NCBI RefSeq assembly: GCF_019799925.1
Contig: NZ_JABGCG010000008.1
Location: 62,001-126,000, forward strand
Origin: Blastococcus sp. CPCC 205250
Lineage (GTDB): Bacteria > Actinomycetota > Actinomycetes > Mycobacteriales > Geodermatophilaceae
DNA length: 64,000 bases
Direction of reading: 5' to 3'
Below the pieces are notes generated by a model, which was not told the origin of the DNA, did not search any database, and was given only the letters and a program-made list of their open reading frames with translations. Shown here piece after piece: positions 55,891-64,000 of the stretch; the first letter of the stretch is position 1, and each line of letters opens with the position of its first letter. A program made the translations under genes and the position numbers.

Positions 55891-57609
55891 GTGACTGCCG
55901 CGCCCAGGGACTCCGTCCCTGAGGTCATTGCCTCCCTGGAGGACGAGTTCGCTGGCTTCGCCGCAGCCTTCGCGCGCGGGGACTACTTGCTTTGGCTTGG
56001 TTCCGGGATCTCACGCGACGTGGTCCCTGGTGTCTACGAGCTGCTTGAGCGGATGCTGGACTATCTCCGGGCGAAGGTCGACCTGGCAGACCCGGGATGT
56101 CGCTTCCGGGGGGCGCTTGATGAGGTGCTGGACGTCGCAGGAGTGCCTGACGCTGCCCGTGCAAGCATCGACCTGACGATGCCAGTTCAGATGTGGCCTG
56201 AACGGTCCGACATCCTGGCACGCCTGGTTGACCGATACTCAGACGTCCTGGACGTGCAAGTGCCGGGTGAGCCCGAGGACTTCCTGGTGTGGACAGGGCT
56301 TGGGATCCCCACCACCTACGGCGCGCCCGAACTGCTTCCGGACGTCGAGCACCTCTGCGTCGCGATCCTCATGTTGGAGGGCGTGGTTCGATCAGCACCC
56401 ACGACGAATTGGGACGGCCTTGTCGAGGCAGCAATGAAACAGCTTGTCGCCGACGCTGATCGAGTACTGCGCGTCATCGTTCAGCCAGCTGATTTTCGAG
56501 GTCCAGACCGTCGGGCTGAGCTGCTAAAGTTCCACGGTTGCGCGGTGCGAGCTGCCGCGAACGAAGCGGACTACCGGCCTCGTCTTATCGCACGGAAGTC
56601 CCAGATATCAGGCTGGACTACTAAGCCTGAGAACCAGATGATGAAGAATCGCCTCGAGCACTTGTTCGCCTCGCGTCCCGCCCTCGTCATCGGACTCTCC
56701 GCGCAGGACGCCAACATCCACGTAGTCTTACATCAGGCGAATCAAGGCCTGAGTCGGAGCTGGCCGGAATCCCCTCCTGCAGTTGTGTTGGCCGAGCGCA
56801 ATCTGAGCCACCATCATAAGCATGTGTTGCGAGTGACGTATGGCGCCAGCTACGCGGCGAATGTAAACGAAATCGCATCCTCAGCAGTTCTCGGCGCTTA
56901 CGCCAAGCCTGTGCTTGTCGGGTTGGTGCTTTACACGCTGGCAGACAAGTTGGCCGCTCTCGCGGCATGCACACCAGGCTTAGCCTTCACCGACGCTGAG
57001 TTCGCACACATTAAAGCGGACATCAACTTCCTTCGTGACACCGTCAGCCAGCTGGCGGGCACTGGTACCCGCCCATTTTTGGACGCCTTCTTGTCCCAGC
57101 TCACTCTTGTGCTGTCGGTCTTCAGAAGCGGCGAGGCGCCTCCGCTGGCGAGCATGTACTACCAACCGATCTCCGCAGAGCCGATCGAGTCAGCCTGTCA
57201 CGACCCTGACTTCCCGACAGCCGCCTTTGGACGACTAGCGCTCGCGGTCTCCGCGCTCGGTCGTGGTCTACGGCAAGGAAGCTGGGAGCTCTCAATGGGC
57301 AGACCGAGTGCTCCCGAGGGCGGTGTCATACGGCTGGCCACGCGGCGTCAGTCCTCACGGGTTTTCATCGTCCGGAACGCTAGGGCAACATCGCAGCTTG
57401 AACTCGACGGCCTGATCGATCCAGACGACGACGAGGTGCTGGTGCTGCTAGCGGAGGCGCCGCAACCAACCACGACTCGCTCGCCGCGGGGGTCCTACGG
57501 ACGGACCGGAAGGACAGGGGCTCGGCATGTAGACCTAGAGGAGATCTTCGCGTCAGTCGGGACAGCGGATGAGCTTCTCGATGCTTTGAAGCTTGAGGCG
57601 GCCTTGTAA
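55891..57609 (+). CDS. SIR2-like NADase effector (Lamassu/ABC-three-component type)
   Basis: A 572-residue protein with an N-terminal SIR2-like domain. All landmarks are visible: LLWLGSGISRD (35-43, NAD-binding GSGIS), TTNWD (171-175, with the catalytic N173), KFHG (213-216, catalytic H215) and VIGLSAQDANI (around 268-275). The C-terminal half (about 300-570) is helical and unassigned, as expected for the part that binds its SMC partner. In phage defence, SIR2-like proteins of this kind deplete NAD+ to stop infection. GTG 55891 with upstream AAGGGG is preferred; GTG 55852 is possible. The stop overlaps the next ATG (TAATG), starting a three-gene operon. Confidence 0.85.
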   Translation: MTAAPRDSVPEVIASLEDEFAGFAAAFARGDYLLWLGSGISRDVVPGVYELLERMLDYLRAKVDLADPGCRFRGALDEVLDVAGVPDAARASIDLTMPVQMWPERSDILARLVDRYSDVLDVQVPGEPEDFLVWTGLGIPTTYGAPELLPDVEHLCVAILMLEGVVRSAPTTNWDGLVEAAMKQLVADADRVLRVIVQPADFRGPDRRAELLKFHGCAVRAAANEADYRPRLIARKSQISGWTTKPENQMMKNRLEHLFASRPALVIGLSAQDANIHVVLHQANQGLSRSWPESPPAVVLAERNLSHHHKHVLRVTYGASYAANVNEIASSAVLGAYAKPVLVGLVLYTLADKLAALAACTPGLAFTDAEFAHIKADINFLRDTVSQLAGTGTRPFLDAFLSQLTLVLSVFRSGEAPPLASMYYQPISAEPIESACHDPDFPTAAFGRLALAVSALGRGLRQGSWELSMGRPSAPEGGVIRLATRRQSSRVFIVRNARATSQLELDGLIDPDDDEVLVLLAEAPQPTTTRSPRGSYGRTGRTGARHVDLEEIFASVGTADELLDALKLEAAL

Positions 57610-58178
57610 TGACTTCTGACATTGAGACCGTGCTAGCGGTTCTCGAGGCTTCAGGCTTCGAACGTCTTCCTAGACCGTTGGTCGTGGCCGGCTCCACCTT
57701 CGACTTTGACGCCGCCGCGAGGGGGACCGGCGTATCTCATGACCTTGTCCTCGTCGCCCGCAGCACGACAGCCTCTCGTCGGCTGGCTCGCCTCCTATCG
57801 GGACTGAGTCGAACGCTCGATCAAGTCGGATCGAGGAGGCCGGTTACTTTGATTTTAGTGGGAGAATTGCTTGACCGTTCGACTGTGGCCGACTTTGAAC
57901 GACACGCCCGCGTCCTCAGTGTCGAGTCAAGTGACATCGCACCCGACCTAGTTCGTCAGGCCGTCGCAGTGTTGATGCCACTCGATCTACCGTCGGCCAC
58001 TGCCCCTGGCGCGGAGCCCCTTGCCGCGGTCGCTGAAGCTATCGGCGCCTCACTTTCGGAGGAGCACCGGGCGTTCCTATCGGCCGCCACAGTCGGACCG
58101 AATGCGGTACGCGACGCCCTTCGTCAGTACATCGATGACGCAATCTCCGGCAGGGCGCCGGGAGGTTCACCGCAGTGA
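57609..58178 (+). CDS. small middle component of SIR2-SMC defence operon (LmuC-like)
   Basis: A 189-residue protein between the effector and the SMC ATPase, overlapping both by 1-4 bp. It starts SDIETVLAVLEASGFERLPRPLVVAGSTFDFDAAARGTGVSHDLVLVAR, an alpha/beta segment reminiscent of small restriction-fold or middle-component proteins. Strands PVTLILVGELL and FERHARVLSVESSD follow, then a helical C-terminus (AVAEAIGASLSEEHRAFLSAA). I recognise no specific family. Position, size and coupling match the small third subunit of Lamassu or ABC-three-component systems. Confidence 0.65.
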   Translation: MTSDIETVLAVLEASGFERLPRPLVVAGSTFDFDAAARGTGVSHDLVLVARSTTASRRLARLLSGLSRTLDQVGSRRPVTLILVGELLDRSTVADFERHARVLSVESSDIAPDLVRQAVAVLMPLDLPSATAPGAEPLAAVAEAIGASLSEEHRAFLSAATVGPNAVRDALRQYIDDAISGRAPGGSPQ

Positions 58179-60583
58179 TCGACGTTCCGCTCCGCAGCAT
58201 CTCCATAGCGGATTTCCGCCGGCTTGAGGGCCACCGCACTTTGCCTCTCGACGCCCCCATAGTGCTGCTACATGGCTCGAACGGCACCGGCAAGACCAGC
58301 GTTCTTTCTGCGCTAGAGCTTGCACTCACGGGCGAGATTCGCAGCATGCGCCGCCATGACCCTCGATACACGGCCCACCTCCCGTTCCACGGCCAGGATT
58401 TTGCCACCCTTCGCGCCACTGTTTCGGACCGTTTGTCGGCCAGCGCTCGCCCGGAGACGATGACGGTCGGTGGTAGTCGAATAGAGGGGAGCCCTGCCCT
58501 CGGGGTCGAGGCCGCTCGGTTCTACGCTGAGCGTTGCTACTTAGACCAAGTGTCTCTTGGTCAGCTACTGGAGCTCTATCAGTACCGAGAGGGCAAGGAA
58601 GAGTCGGCCCTCACCCGTTTCGTTAACGAGTTACTCGGCTTAGAGCAACTTGATGCGCTCTGGACGGGATTATCGGACTCGACGGATCTTCGGCGACTCA
58701 GGAAGTTGTCAGAACCGCTCGCTGAAGGAGAAGTGGAGGCGCAACGGGCCGCTGATGACCTGTCGCAAGCGACGGCCACGCTTACCGCCTTACAGAATGA
58801 GACCTCGCGTGCGCGCGCATCGCTGGCTGCAGCGCTTTCTACTCTTCAGATCGAGATGCCCTCGATCGAAGATGAGACATTTGGGCCACAAGTCGCCGAT
58901 TTGCTCCGGGCAGCGCAGACGCTTTCCGATCGGTCAAGCGCGCTCGACTTGACTCGTTCTCTGACTAAGCTGGACGGACGCATTGAGGCTCTGTCGATCC
59001 AGCCAGCGGCGAAGCGTCTTGAAGAAGCCGCGGCCACGCTATCGCAGGTGACTGAACGTTATGAGGCTTGGCGGGACGAGTACGCGCCAAAGATCGACGA
59101 TTGGCGCCGGGAGGCGGCGCAGCTACAGTTCGAAGTTGCTGAGAATTACGCTTCCGACCTTGACACTGAACTCGAACGAGTAGTCGTTGCAATGTCGCGC
59201 CAAGCAGACATCAGTCTTGCCCGTGGCCGTCTTGAGGAGCAACTCACGAAAAGCCGTACGGCGCTGGACGCAACAGAGGCCCTCCTAGCTGCTGTTCAAG
59301 AACAGGCGGGCTCCCTGGTCGAGGGGCTGTCCTTGCTACGAGAGCATGCCACTGCGAATACATGCCCTGTGTGTGACCGCGACTTTAGTGAAGTGTCGTC
59401 CACGCACTTGACCGTCCACATGGGCCGCAAGATTGCGGAGCTCACCTCGCAGGGCGCAAGGATTCGAGAGCTCCGGGAGCAGCGTGACGCTCTCGCGTCT
59501 GAGTTCCGAGGCACCGAGCGCCAGCTCATCCAACTTGAGGGTGAGCTCTGGTCCGAGGCGCAGCGCGAAGCCATCCATCAGCGAAGGGCGGACTTGGAGT
59601 CGTTGCGCGAATCACTGCGCATGCTGCAGCCAGCGATCCACGCTGGTGTCGAGTTGCAGCAGGAGTTGTCGGCTGCTTCCACTCGCCTGGAACAGTTGCA
59701 AAGCTCTGCGTTGGAGTCGGCCACGATCAGGTCGAATCTTGTCGGTGTAGCGACCCAGCTTGGAGTCGCGGCTCCAGACCCTGCGGAACCGCTGCGGGAT
59801 GCCTGGCGCCGCTACTCCGACATCGCAGCGGGGCAACTCGCTCAACTTGAGACAAGACGCCAGGCGCACGCGGTTGCTGTGGAGTACGTCGACCAGCTGC
59901 GGCAGCTCAGTGGAAGTGCGGCGCAGCTGAAGGATGTTCTCTCAGAGGCAGCTGAGCGCAAGCTCATGTGGGACACTCGGATACGGGAGGTGCGGCGTCG
60001 GCAAACCGTTGCCAGGTCGGTCCAGAGTGCGTCGTCCACCGCCCGCGCGGCGATCATCCAGCGTGTGTTCACAAAGTCCCTGAACCGCGTCTGGCGGGAT
60101 GTTTTTACTCGTCTCGCTCCACGAGAGCCGTTCGTTCCCGCTTTTGGTGTCCCGTCCTCCAGTAGGGCAGGTCTGGAGTTGAGAGTCGAGACCGTGCATA
60201 GGTCGGGCCTAGTCGGCGGCTCGCCGCAGATGATGTTGAGCGCTGGGAATCTTAATACGGCGGCATTGTCTCTCTTCATTGCGCTACACCTCGCGGTGGA
60301 CCCACTCGTCCCGTGTCTGGTCTTGGACGACCCTGTGCAGTCTATGGACGAAGTGCACATCGCCCAGTTCGCGGCGCTTATCCGAGTGCTCGCGAAAAGC
60401 CACCAGCGGCAAGTCGTCATTGCCGTTCATGAGCGCGAGTTGTTCCAGTACCTTGCTCTGGAGCTGAGCCCTGCTTTCCCGGGCGACCAGCTGCTTACGA
60501 TCGAGCTTGGCGAACGCCCGAGCGACGATGGTTCAGCGATTAACCGCCTCACATGGTCGCCGGACTCAGCGATCGCTGGCTGA
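58175..60583 (+). CDS. SMC/Rad50-like ABC ATPase of defence operon (LmuB-like)
   Basis: An 802-residue SMC-family ATPase. Walker A is GSNGTGKTS at 34-42, after the SMC-type start RSISIADFRRLEGHRTLPL. Two long coiled-coil arms (about 180-395 and 415-600) flank a zinc-hook-like CPVCDRDF with C397 and C400. The ABC signature is LSAGNLNTAALSLFIALHLA (688 onward), Walker B is LVLDDPVQSMDE with D718-D719, and the H-loop is VIAVHERELF. This layout matches Lamassu LmuB and other DNA-sensing SMC proteins, which recognise phage or plasmid DNA ends and release a toxic effector. GTG 58175 overlaps the middle gene (GTGA). Confidence 0.87.
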   Translation: MIDVPLRSISIADFRRLEGHRTLPLDAPIVLLHGSNGTGKTSVLSALELALTGEIRSMRRHDPRYTAHLPFHGQDFATLRATVSDRLSASARPETMTVGGSRIEGSPALGVEAARFYAERCYLDQVSLGQLLELYQYREGKEESALTRFVNELLGLEQLDALWTGLSDSTDLRRLRKLSEPLAEGEVEAQRAADDLSQATATLTALQNETSRARASLAAALSTLQIEMPSIEDETFGPQVADLLRAAQTLSDRSSALDLTRSLTKLDGRIEALSIQPAAKRLEEAAATLSQVTERYEAWRDEYAPKIDDWRREAAQLQFEVAENYASDLDTELERVVVAMSRQADISLARGRLEEQLTKSRTALDATEALLAAVQEQAGSLVEGLSLLREHATANTCPVCDRDFSEVSSTHLTVHMGRKIAELTSQGARIRELREQRDALASEFRGTERQLIQLEGELWSEAQREAIHQRRADLESLRESLRMLQPAIHAGVELQQELSAASTRLEQLQSSALESATIRSNLVGVATQLGVAAPDPAEPLRDAWRRYSDIAAGQLAQLETRRQAHAVAVEYVDQLRQLSGSAAQLKDVLSEAAERKLMWDTRIREVRRRQTVARSVQSASSTARAAIIQRVFTKSLNRVWRDVFTRLAPREPFVPAFGVPSSSRAGLELRVETVHRSGLVGGSPQMMLSAGNLNTAALSLFIALHLAVDPLVPCLVLDDPVQSMDEVHIAQFAALIRVLAKSHQRQVVIAVHERELFQYLALELSPAFPGDQLLTIELGERPSDDGSAINRLTWSPDSAIAG

Positions 60584-61065
60584 TGCCGCTGATGCCGTTC
60601 GTTCCCGCACCGGTAGTTCGGGCGGGGCGCAAGCCAGCGTGTCGGTGCACCGTCGTGGCCGCTGGCAAAGCGAGGGCGGCGCACACGCAGAACCGCCTCA
60701 GCGGCGGCCACGGGGCTGCCCGCGGCGGCCAAGAGTGCCGATTCAGCTGGGCGTCGCGGGCTGGAGCGAACCGGACGGAGGCCGTACATCCCGACAAGTG
60801 GTGCTTGTTCCCTGGAGCGCTCCCTGGTTTGCGGTCGCCAGGAGCGGACCGATCGTCGTTCGGCCCTGACCTGACCGAGTGGCACAGTCTCGGCGACGGG
60901 AGCGAGCAGGGCCGCCATCCGTCTTGGATCGAGCCGCTCGGCGTGACCCATTCATGACCCACGCAGCGGAAAACAGGGGTCAAAACGGGTTATATCGGGC
61001 CTTCCGGAGAGTCCTCCAGACCTTCTCCGGCTGCGCTACCAGGCTGCCTGACCTGCGGTTATGCG
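60584..61065. other. 482-bp island end including right repeat flank
   Basis: No supportable gene. The last 90 bp (60974-61066) resemble 45095-45185 at the other island end, so this is attachment-site-proximal DNA. TGACCCA-type motifs near 60942-60962 also occur near 45291-45345 and may be integrase arm sites. Confidence 0.5.
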
Positions 61066-61139
61066 TGGAGCGGGTGACCGGGATCGAACCGGCATGGCCA
61101 GCTTGGAAGGCTGGGGCTCTACCATTGAGCTACACCCGC
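61066..61139 (-). tRNA. glyT: tRNA-Gly (anticodon TCC)
   Basis: Complete cloverleaf on the minus strand. The acceptor stem GCGGGTG pairs with CACCCGC, the D-arm begins TAGCTCAATGGTAGAGC, the anticodon loop is CTTCCAA (TCC) and the T-arm contains GGTTCGATCC. Discriminator T and CCA are encoded. It reads GGA codons. Its 3' half is duplicated at 45186-45230, marking it as the integration target of the island. Confidence 0.97.
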
Positions 61140-61171
61140 GAGGTGCCCGGTCAGCGTAACCGGTCCTGCGG

Positions 61172-61807
61172 TCAGCCCCGGACCGCCGTCCCGAGGACCT
61201 GCGGCCGGGTCGGGTTGAGGTTCACCGCCAGCTCCGGGAAGTCGAAGCGCTCCAGCCGCTCGATCGTGAAGCCGGCCGCCTCGATCACCGCCACCGTGTC
61301 CCGCCCCGTGTGACACCCGCCGGCGAAGAACGGCCACACCGTCGCGTCCAGCACCCGCTGCGTCCGCACCAGCCCGCCGTCCCCACGCACGTGCTCCCAG
61401 AACAGCAGCCGCCCACCTGGCCGCAGCACCCGCCGCACCTCGGCCAGCGCCACGGCCTGGGACGGCACGCTGCACAGCACCAGCGACGCCACCACCACGT
61501 CGAACGCCCCGTCGTCCGAAGGCAGGGCATCCGCAGAACCGTCCACCACCCGAACCGGCACGGGAGCTACAGCAGCCGCCGCCGCAGCCAGCGCACACAG
61601 CCGGGGCTCCGGCTCCACCGCCACGACCTCGGTCACAGAAGGCGGGTAGTGCCCGAAGTTCGTGCCGCTCCCCGCGCCGACCTCCAGCACCCGCCCAGAC
61701 GCAGGAGACAGCAGCCGAGCCCGCAGCGGCGCCGTCCCCTGGCGCTCGCCGGCAGCCGCCAGGCGCGGCCACAGCCGAGCGAACACCGGGTGGGACACCG
61801 TCGTCAT
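61172..61807 (-). CDS. class I SAM-dependent methyltransferase
   Basis: A 211-residue methyltransferase. The SAM-binding motif I is VLEVGAGSGTNFGHYP; motif II carries VVAVEPEPRLC; DGAFDVVVASLVLCSVP and RRVLRPGGRLLFWEHVRG are the later motifs, as in UbiE/MenG and Methyltransf_11 proteins. The C-terminus (FFAGGCHTGRDTVAVIEAAGFTIERLERF) resembles the METTL7-like group, which methylates small molecules or thiols. The substrate is unknown. ATG 61807 is the only sensible start. Confidence 0.88.
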   Translation of the reverse strand: MTTVSHPVFARLWPRLAAAGERQGTAPLRARLLSPASGRVLEVGAGSGTNFGHYPPSVTEVVAVEPEPRLCALAAAAAAVAPVPVRVVDGSADALPSDDGAFDVVVASLVLCSVPSQAVALAEVRRVLRPGGRLLFWEHVRGDGGLVRTQRVLDATVWPFFAGGCHTGRDTVAVIEAAGFTIERLERFDFPELAVNLNPTRPQVLGTAVRG

Positions 61808-61857
61808 CGGTTCCTCGGCTCTGAGGGGTCCTGCGGGCGCCTAGACTCGGCCCGCCA

Positions 61858-61931
61858 CGGGGTGTGGCGCAGCTTGGTAGCGCACCTGCTTTGGGAGCAG
61901 GGGGCCGCAGGTTCAAATCCTGTCACCCCGA
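61858..61931 (+). tRNA. proM: tRNA-Pro (anticodon TGG)
   Basis: Cloverleaf with acceptor stem CGGGGTG/CACCCCG, D-arm GCGCAGCTTGGTAGCGC, anticodon stem-loop CTGCTTTGGGAGCAG (TGG), T-loop GTTCAAATC and discriminator A. CCA is not encoded. It lies upstream of tig. Confidence 0.96.
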
Positions 61932-62038
61932 CCGCCAGACCGGCCCCGCCCGCGACGTCTCTAGACTCGTGGGCTGACCCGGCGTCGTCCGTCCTGCCCG
62001 GCGCCGACCCCGACTGCGACACCCGAGGAGCACCGCGC

Positions 62039-63523
62039 GTGAAGAGCACCATCGAGGAACTGGGCCCCACGCGGGTCCGGATGGCGATCGAGGTGCCCTG
62101 GGGGGACCTGGACCACGCCTTCGGCGAGGTCTACAAGGAGCTGCGCACGCAGGTGCGCATCCCCGGGTTCCGCCCCGGCAAGGTGCCCAACCGCATCCTG
62201 GACCAGCGCGTGGGCCGCCCCGCCGTCCTCGAGCAGGTCGTGAACCACGCGATCCCCGAGGTCTACTCGGAGGTCATCCGCGAGAACCAGGTCCGCGTCG
62301 TCGGCCAGCCCGACATCGAGGTGACCAAGCTCGAGGACAACGAGACCCTCGAGTTCACCGCCGAGGTCGACGTCGCCCCGAGGCTTGAGCTGCCCGAGCT
62401 CGACTCGCTGGCCGTCACGGTCGACGACGTCGAGGTCGGCGACGAGGAGATCGACCAGCAGGTCTCGGTCATGCGCGAGCGGTTCGCCATGCTCAACGCC
62501 GTCGAGCGCGCGGCCCAGGACGGCGACTTCGTCTCCATCGACCTCTCGGCCACCCTCGACGGCGAGGTGCTGGAGGACGGCTCCACCAGCGGCATGTCCT
62601 ACGAGGTCGGCTCCGGTCAGCTCATGGAGGGCCTGGACGACGCGATCCGCGGCCTGTCCGCCGACGAGTCGAAGACCTTCGAGACGGCGCTGCTCAACGG
62701 CCCCGACGCCGGCAAGCTGGCCGAGGTGACCGTCACGGTCCGCTCGGTCAAGGAGAAGGAGCTCCCCGAGCTCGACGACGAGTTCGCCACCACCGCCAGC
62801 GAGTTCGAGACCCTCGAGGAGCTGCGCGACGACGTCCGCACCCGGCTCTCGCGCACCAAGGTGCTGCAGCAGGGCGCCCAGGCCCGCGACAAGCTGGTCG
62901 AGCACCTCCTCGAGACCGTCGAGGTGCCGCTCCCCGAGAACCTCGTCGAGCGCGAGGTCGAGTGGCGCAACAACGCCATGACCCAGGAGCTGCAGAAGGC
63001 CGGCATGGACTGGGACGCCTACCTGTCCATGTCCGGGGTCGAGGACCGCGAGACCTACGACGCCGACCTGCGCAAGAACGTCGAGGAGGCGGTCAAGACG
63101 CAGTTCGTCCTCGACGCCATCGCCGACGCCCGCGAGGTCACCGTCGACAACGACGACCTCTCGGCGCAGATCATGGCCCAGGCCCAGCGCAACCGGATGA
63201 GCCCGGAGCAGTACGCCCAGCAGCTGCAGCAGGGCGGCAACATCGCCGAGTTCGTCGCCGACGTCCGCCGCACCAAGACCCTGGCCCAGCTGCTCGAGCA
63301 GACGACGATCACCGACGCCTCGGGCAACGTCGTCGACCTCGACGCCCTGCGCCCGAAGACGATCCAGGCCGGCTCGGAGGACGCCGACGACGCCGACGAC
63401 GACGCCGCGGATGCCGACGCCTCGCCCGCCGACCTCGAGTCCGCGGACAGCGCCGACAGCTCCGCGAGCGCCGACACCCCCGACGCGGCCGACGAGTCCG
63501 CCGAGGACGACGCCAAGGCCTGA
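62039..63523 (+). CDS. tig: Trigger factor (ribosome-associated chaperone and prolyl isomerase)
   Basis: A 494-residue chaperone at the ribosomal exit tunnel. The ribosome-binding N-terminal domain has the signature GFRPGKVP (residues about 44-51). The FKBP-type isomerase domain follows (GDFVSIDLSATLDG ... YEVGSGQLMEGLDDAIRGL), then the helical C-terminal chaperone arms (EELRDDVRTRLSRTKVLQQGAQARDKLVEHLLE). The last 50 residues are a highly acidic Asp/Ala/Ser tail typical of actinobacterial homologues. GTG 62039 follows GAGGAG. It is followed by clpP, the conserved order. Confidence 0.97.
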   Translation: MKSTIEELGPTRVRMAIEVPWGDLDHAFGEVYKELRTQVRIPGFRPGKVPNRILDQRVGRPAVLEQVVNHAIPEVYSEVIRENQVRVVGQPDIEVTKLEDNETLEFTAEVDVAPRLELPELDSLAVTVDDVEVGDEEIDQQVSVMRERFAMLNAVERAAQDGDFVSIDLSATLDGEVLEDGSTSGMSYEVGSGQLMEGLDDAIRGLSADESKTFETALLNGPDAGKLAEVTVTVRSVKEKELPELDDEFATTASEFETLEELRDDVRTRLSRTKVLQQGAQARDKLVEHLLETVEVPLPENLVEREVEWRNNAMTQELQKAGMDWDAYLSMSGVEDRETYDADLRKNVEEAVKTQFVLDAIADAREVTVDNDDLSAQIMAQAQRNRMSPEQYAQQLQQGGNIAEFVADVRRTKTLAQLLEQTTITDASGNVVDLDALRPKTIQAGSEDADDADDDAADADASPADLESADSADSSASADTPDAADESAEDDAKA

Positions 63524-63540
63524 TCCCCGCGCGATCGTGT

Positions 63541-63585
63541 GACGACGCCGTCCCGCCCCGGAACCCGGGGTGGGGCGGCGTCGTC
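63541..63585 (+). terminator. terminator after tig
   Basis: A 19-bp stem (63541-63559 with 63567-63585; one mismatch, one wobble) with a 7-base loop, 17 bp after the tig stop. The remaining 214 bp up to clpP hold no gene and presumably include the clpP promoter. Confidence 0.8.
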
Positions 63586-63799
63586 CGTTCGCGACCAGGC
63601 CCGACGCCGCGACCCGCTGCGCCCACGGCGAACACCCCGCCGCGCGGGACTCCTGCCCGGAGGCTGCGCGTTAGGGTCGACAGGACTCAGGCGAGCACCG
63701 GGGGAGACCCCTCCGGGCGGCGCGCCCCCGGGCCCCGCACCACCCCAACCGTCCACTCCAGACCGACTGCCCGACCGTCCTACGGAGGTCACCACACCC

Positions 63800-64000
63800 G
63801 TGAGCACCCACCCGAACCAGGTCAGCGCCCCGCAGCTGCGCGGCGCGGCCGGGGGGATGAACCTCAACGACTCGGTCTACGAGCGCCTGCTGCGCGAGCG
63901 GATCATCTTCCTGGGCACCCAGGTCGACGACGTCATCGCCAACCAGCTGGCGGCGCAGATGCTGCTGCTGTCGGCCGAGGACCCCAAGAGCGACATCCAC
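63800..64000 (+). CDS. clpP: ATP-dependent Clp protease proteolytic subunit (partial, 5' end)
   Basis: The first 67 codons of ClpP, cut by the window edge. After a short leader, [47 protein letters not shown] matches the N-terminal handle of actinobacterial ClpP1. The serine, histidine and aspartate of the active site would lie beyond the window. GTG 63800 follows GGAGG at 63784-63788 with long spacing, so a start at the internal ATG (63858) is also possible. Together with tig it forms the usual protein-quality-control locus. Confidence 0.95.
   Translation, partial: MSTHPNQVSAPQLRGAAGGMNLNDSVYERLLRERIIFLGTQVDDVIANQLAAQMLLLSAEDPKSDIH

Larger units (their letters stand above)
45186..61111. mobile_element. 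15.9-kb integrative genomic island in tRNA-Gly(TCC)
   Basis: Bounded by the 45-bp direct repeat of the tRNA-Gly 3' end (45186-45230 and 61067-61111, separation 15881 bp). It contains a tyrosine integrase, an excisionase, a second integrase fragment next to the left repeat, and accessory genes with more A/T at third codon positions than the flanks. It carries a probable SIR2/SMC defence operon at the tRNA end. No replication or conjugation genes are visible, so it is not self-transmissible as it stands. Because an integrase remnant lies by the left repeat, two related insertions may be nested or fused. Confidence 0.8.

Noticed and set aside
60553..60957. 135-codon frames after the SMC gene at the island end
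   Set aside because: Frames on both strands are equally open and Arg/Gly-rich. The region resembles attachment-site DNA rather than coding sequence.

Overview
The window is GC-rich chromosomal DNA from an actinobacterium. Mycothiol-dependent enzymes, a HelD-type RNA polymerase helicase, Eis-like acetyltransferase, ECF sigma factors, Tat/lipoprotein exports, GTG starts and ATGA/GTGA overlaps all fit. The general look (rpiB and a Nei-type glycosylase on one side, tig-clpP on the other) suggests a Geodermatophilaceae-like organism, but this is inference from gene content, not a database match.

Region 1 (1-17.1 kb) is core or semi-core genome: an M1 peptidase lipoprotein, rpiB, a mycothiol-dependent DinB-fold protein, an Eis-like GNAT enzyme, two MmcQ/YjbR proteins, two NarL-type two-component systems, an ECF sigma factor with a SnoaL tail, an MMPL exporter, and an AmiC-like binding-protein gene split by a frame change.

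Region 2 (17.1-30.5 kb) is a catabolic locus. Plus-strand genes encode two SnoaL/NTF2 proteins, an SRPBCC protein, a 54-residue unknown, maleate isomerase, a VOC dioxygenase-like protein, an 81-residue unknown, an alpha/beta hydrolase, a salicylyl-CoA-hydroxylase-like flavoprotein and an aryl-AMP/CoA ligase; the last five overlap by 4 bp. They converge on a TetR regulator and a hydantoinase/ketone-carboxylase pair (HyuA, and HyuB fused to a zinc-ribbon domain). A shared 26-bp promoter element occurs on both sides. I infer ATP-dependent activation of an aromatic or heteroaromatic acid, lactam or ketone, then hydroxylation, ring opening and exit through maleate to fumarate. The substrate is unknown.

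Region 3 (30.5-43.3 kb) is ordinary: HelD, an ECF42-type sigma factor with its DGPF partner, an Ltp-domain surface protein, PhoD, a Nei-type glycosylase, a MerR/GyrI-like regulator with a perfect 25-bp operator, and a frameshifted SDR closed by a strong terminator.

Region 4 (43.4-61.1 kb) has lower GC in its third codon positions and is horizontally acquired. A 15.9-kb genomic island lies between a partial copy of tRNA-Gly(TCC) at 45186-45230 and the intact tRNA gene at 61066-61139. It carries a truncated integrase, a second integrase whose catalytic tyrosine is lost by a 1-nt frameshift, an excisionase, an HTH protein with a glycine-rich membrane module, a PD-(D/E)XK nuclease, a MarR/beta-lactamase-fold/membrane-protein operon, an EamA transporter, and at its tRNA end a three-gene SIR2 + small protein + SMC ATPase operon that looks like a Lamassu/ABC-three-component anti-phage system.

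Region 5 (61.2-64 kb) returns to core genome: a methyltransferase, tRNA-Pro(TGG), trigger factor and the start of clpP.
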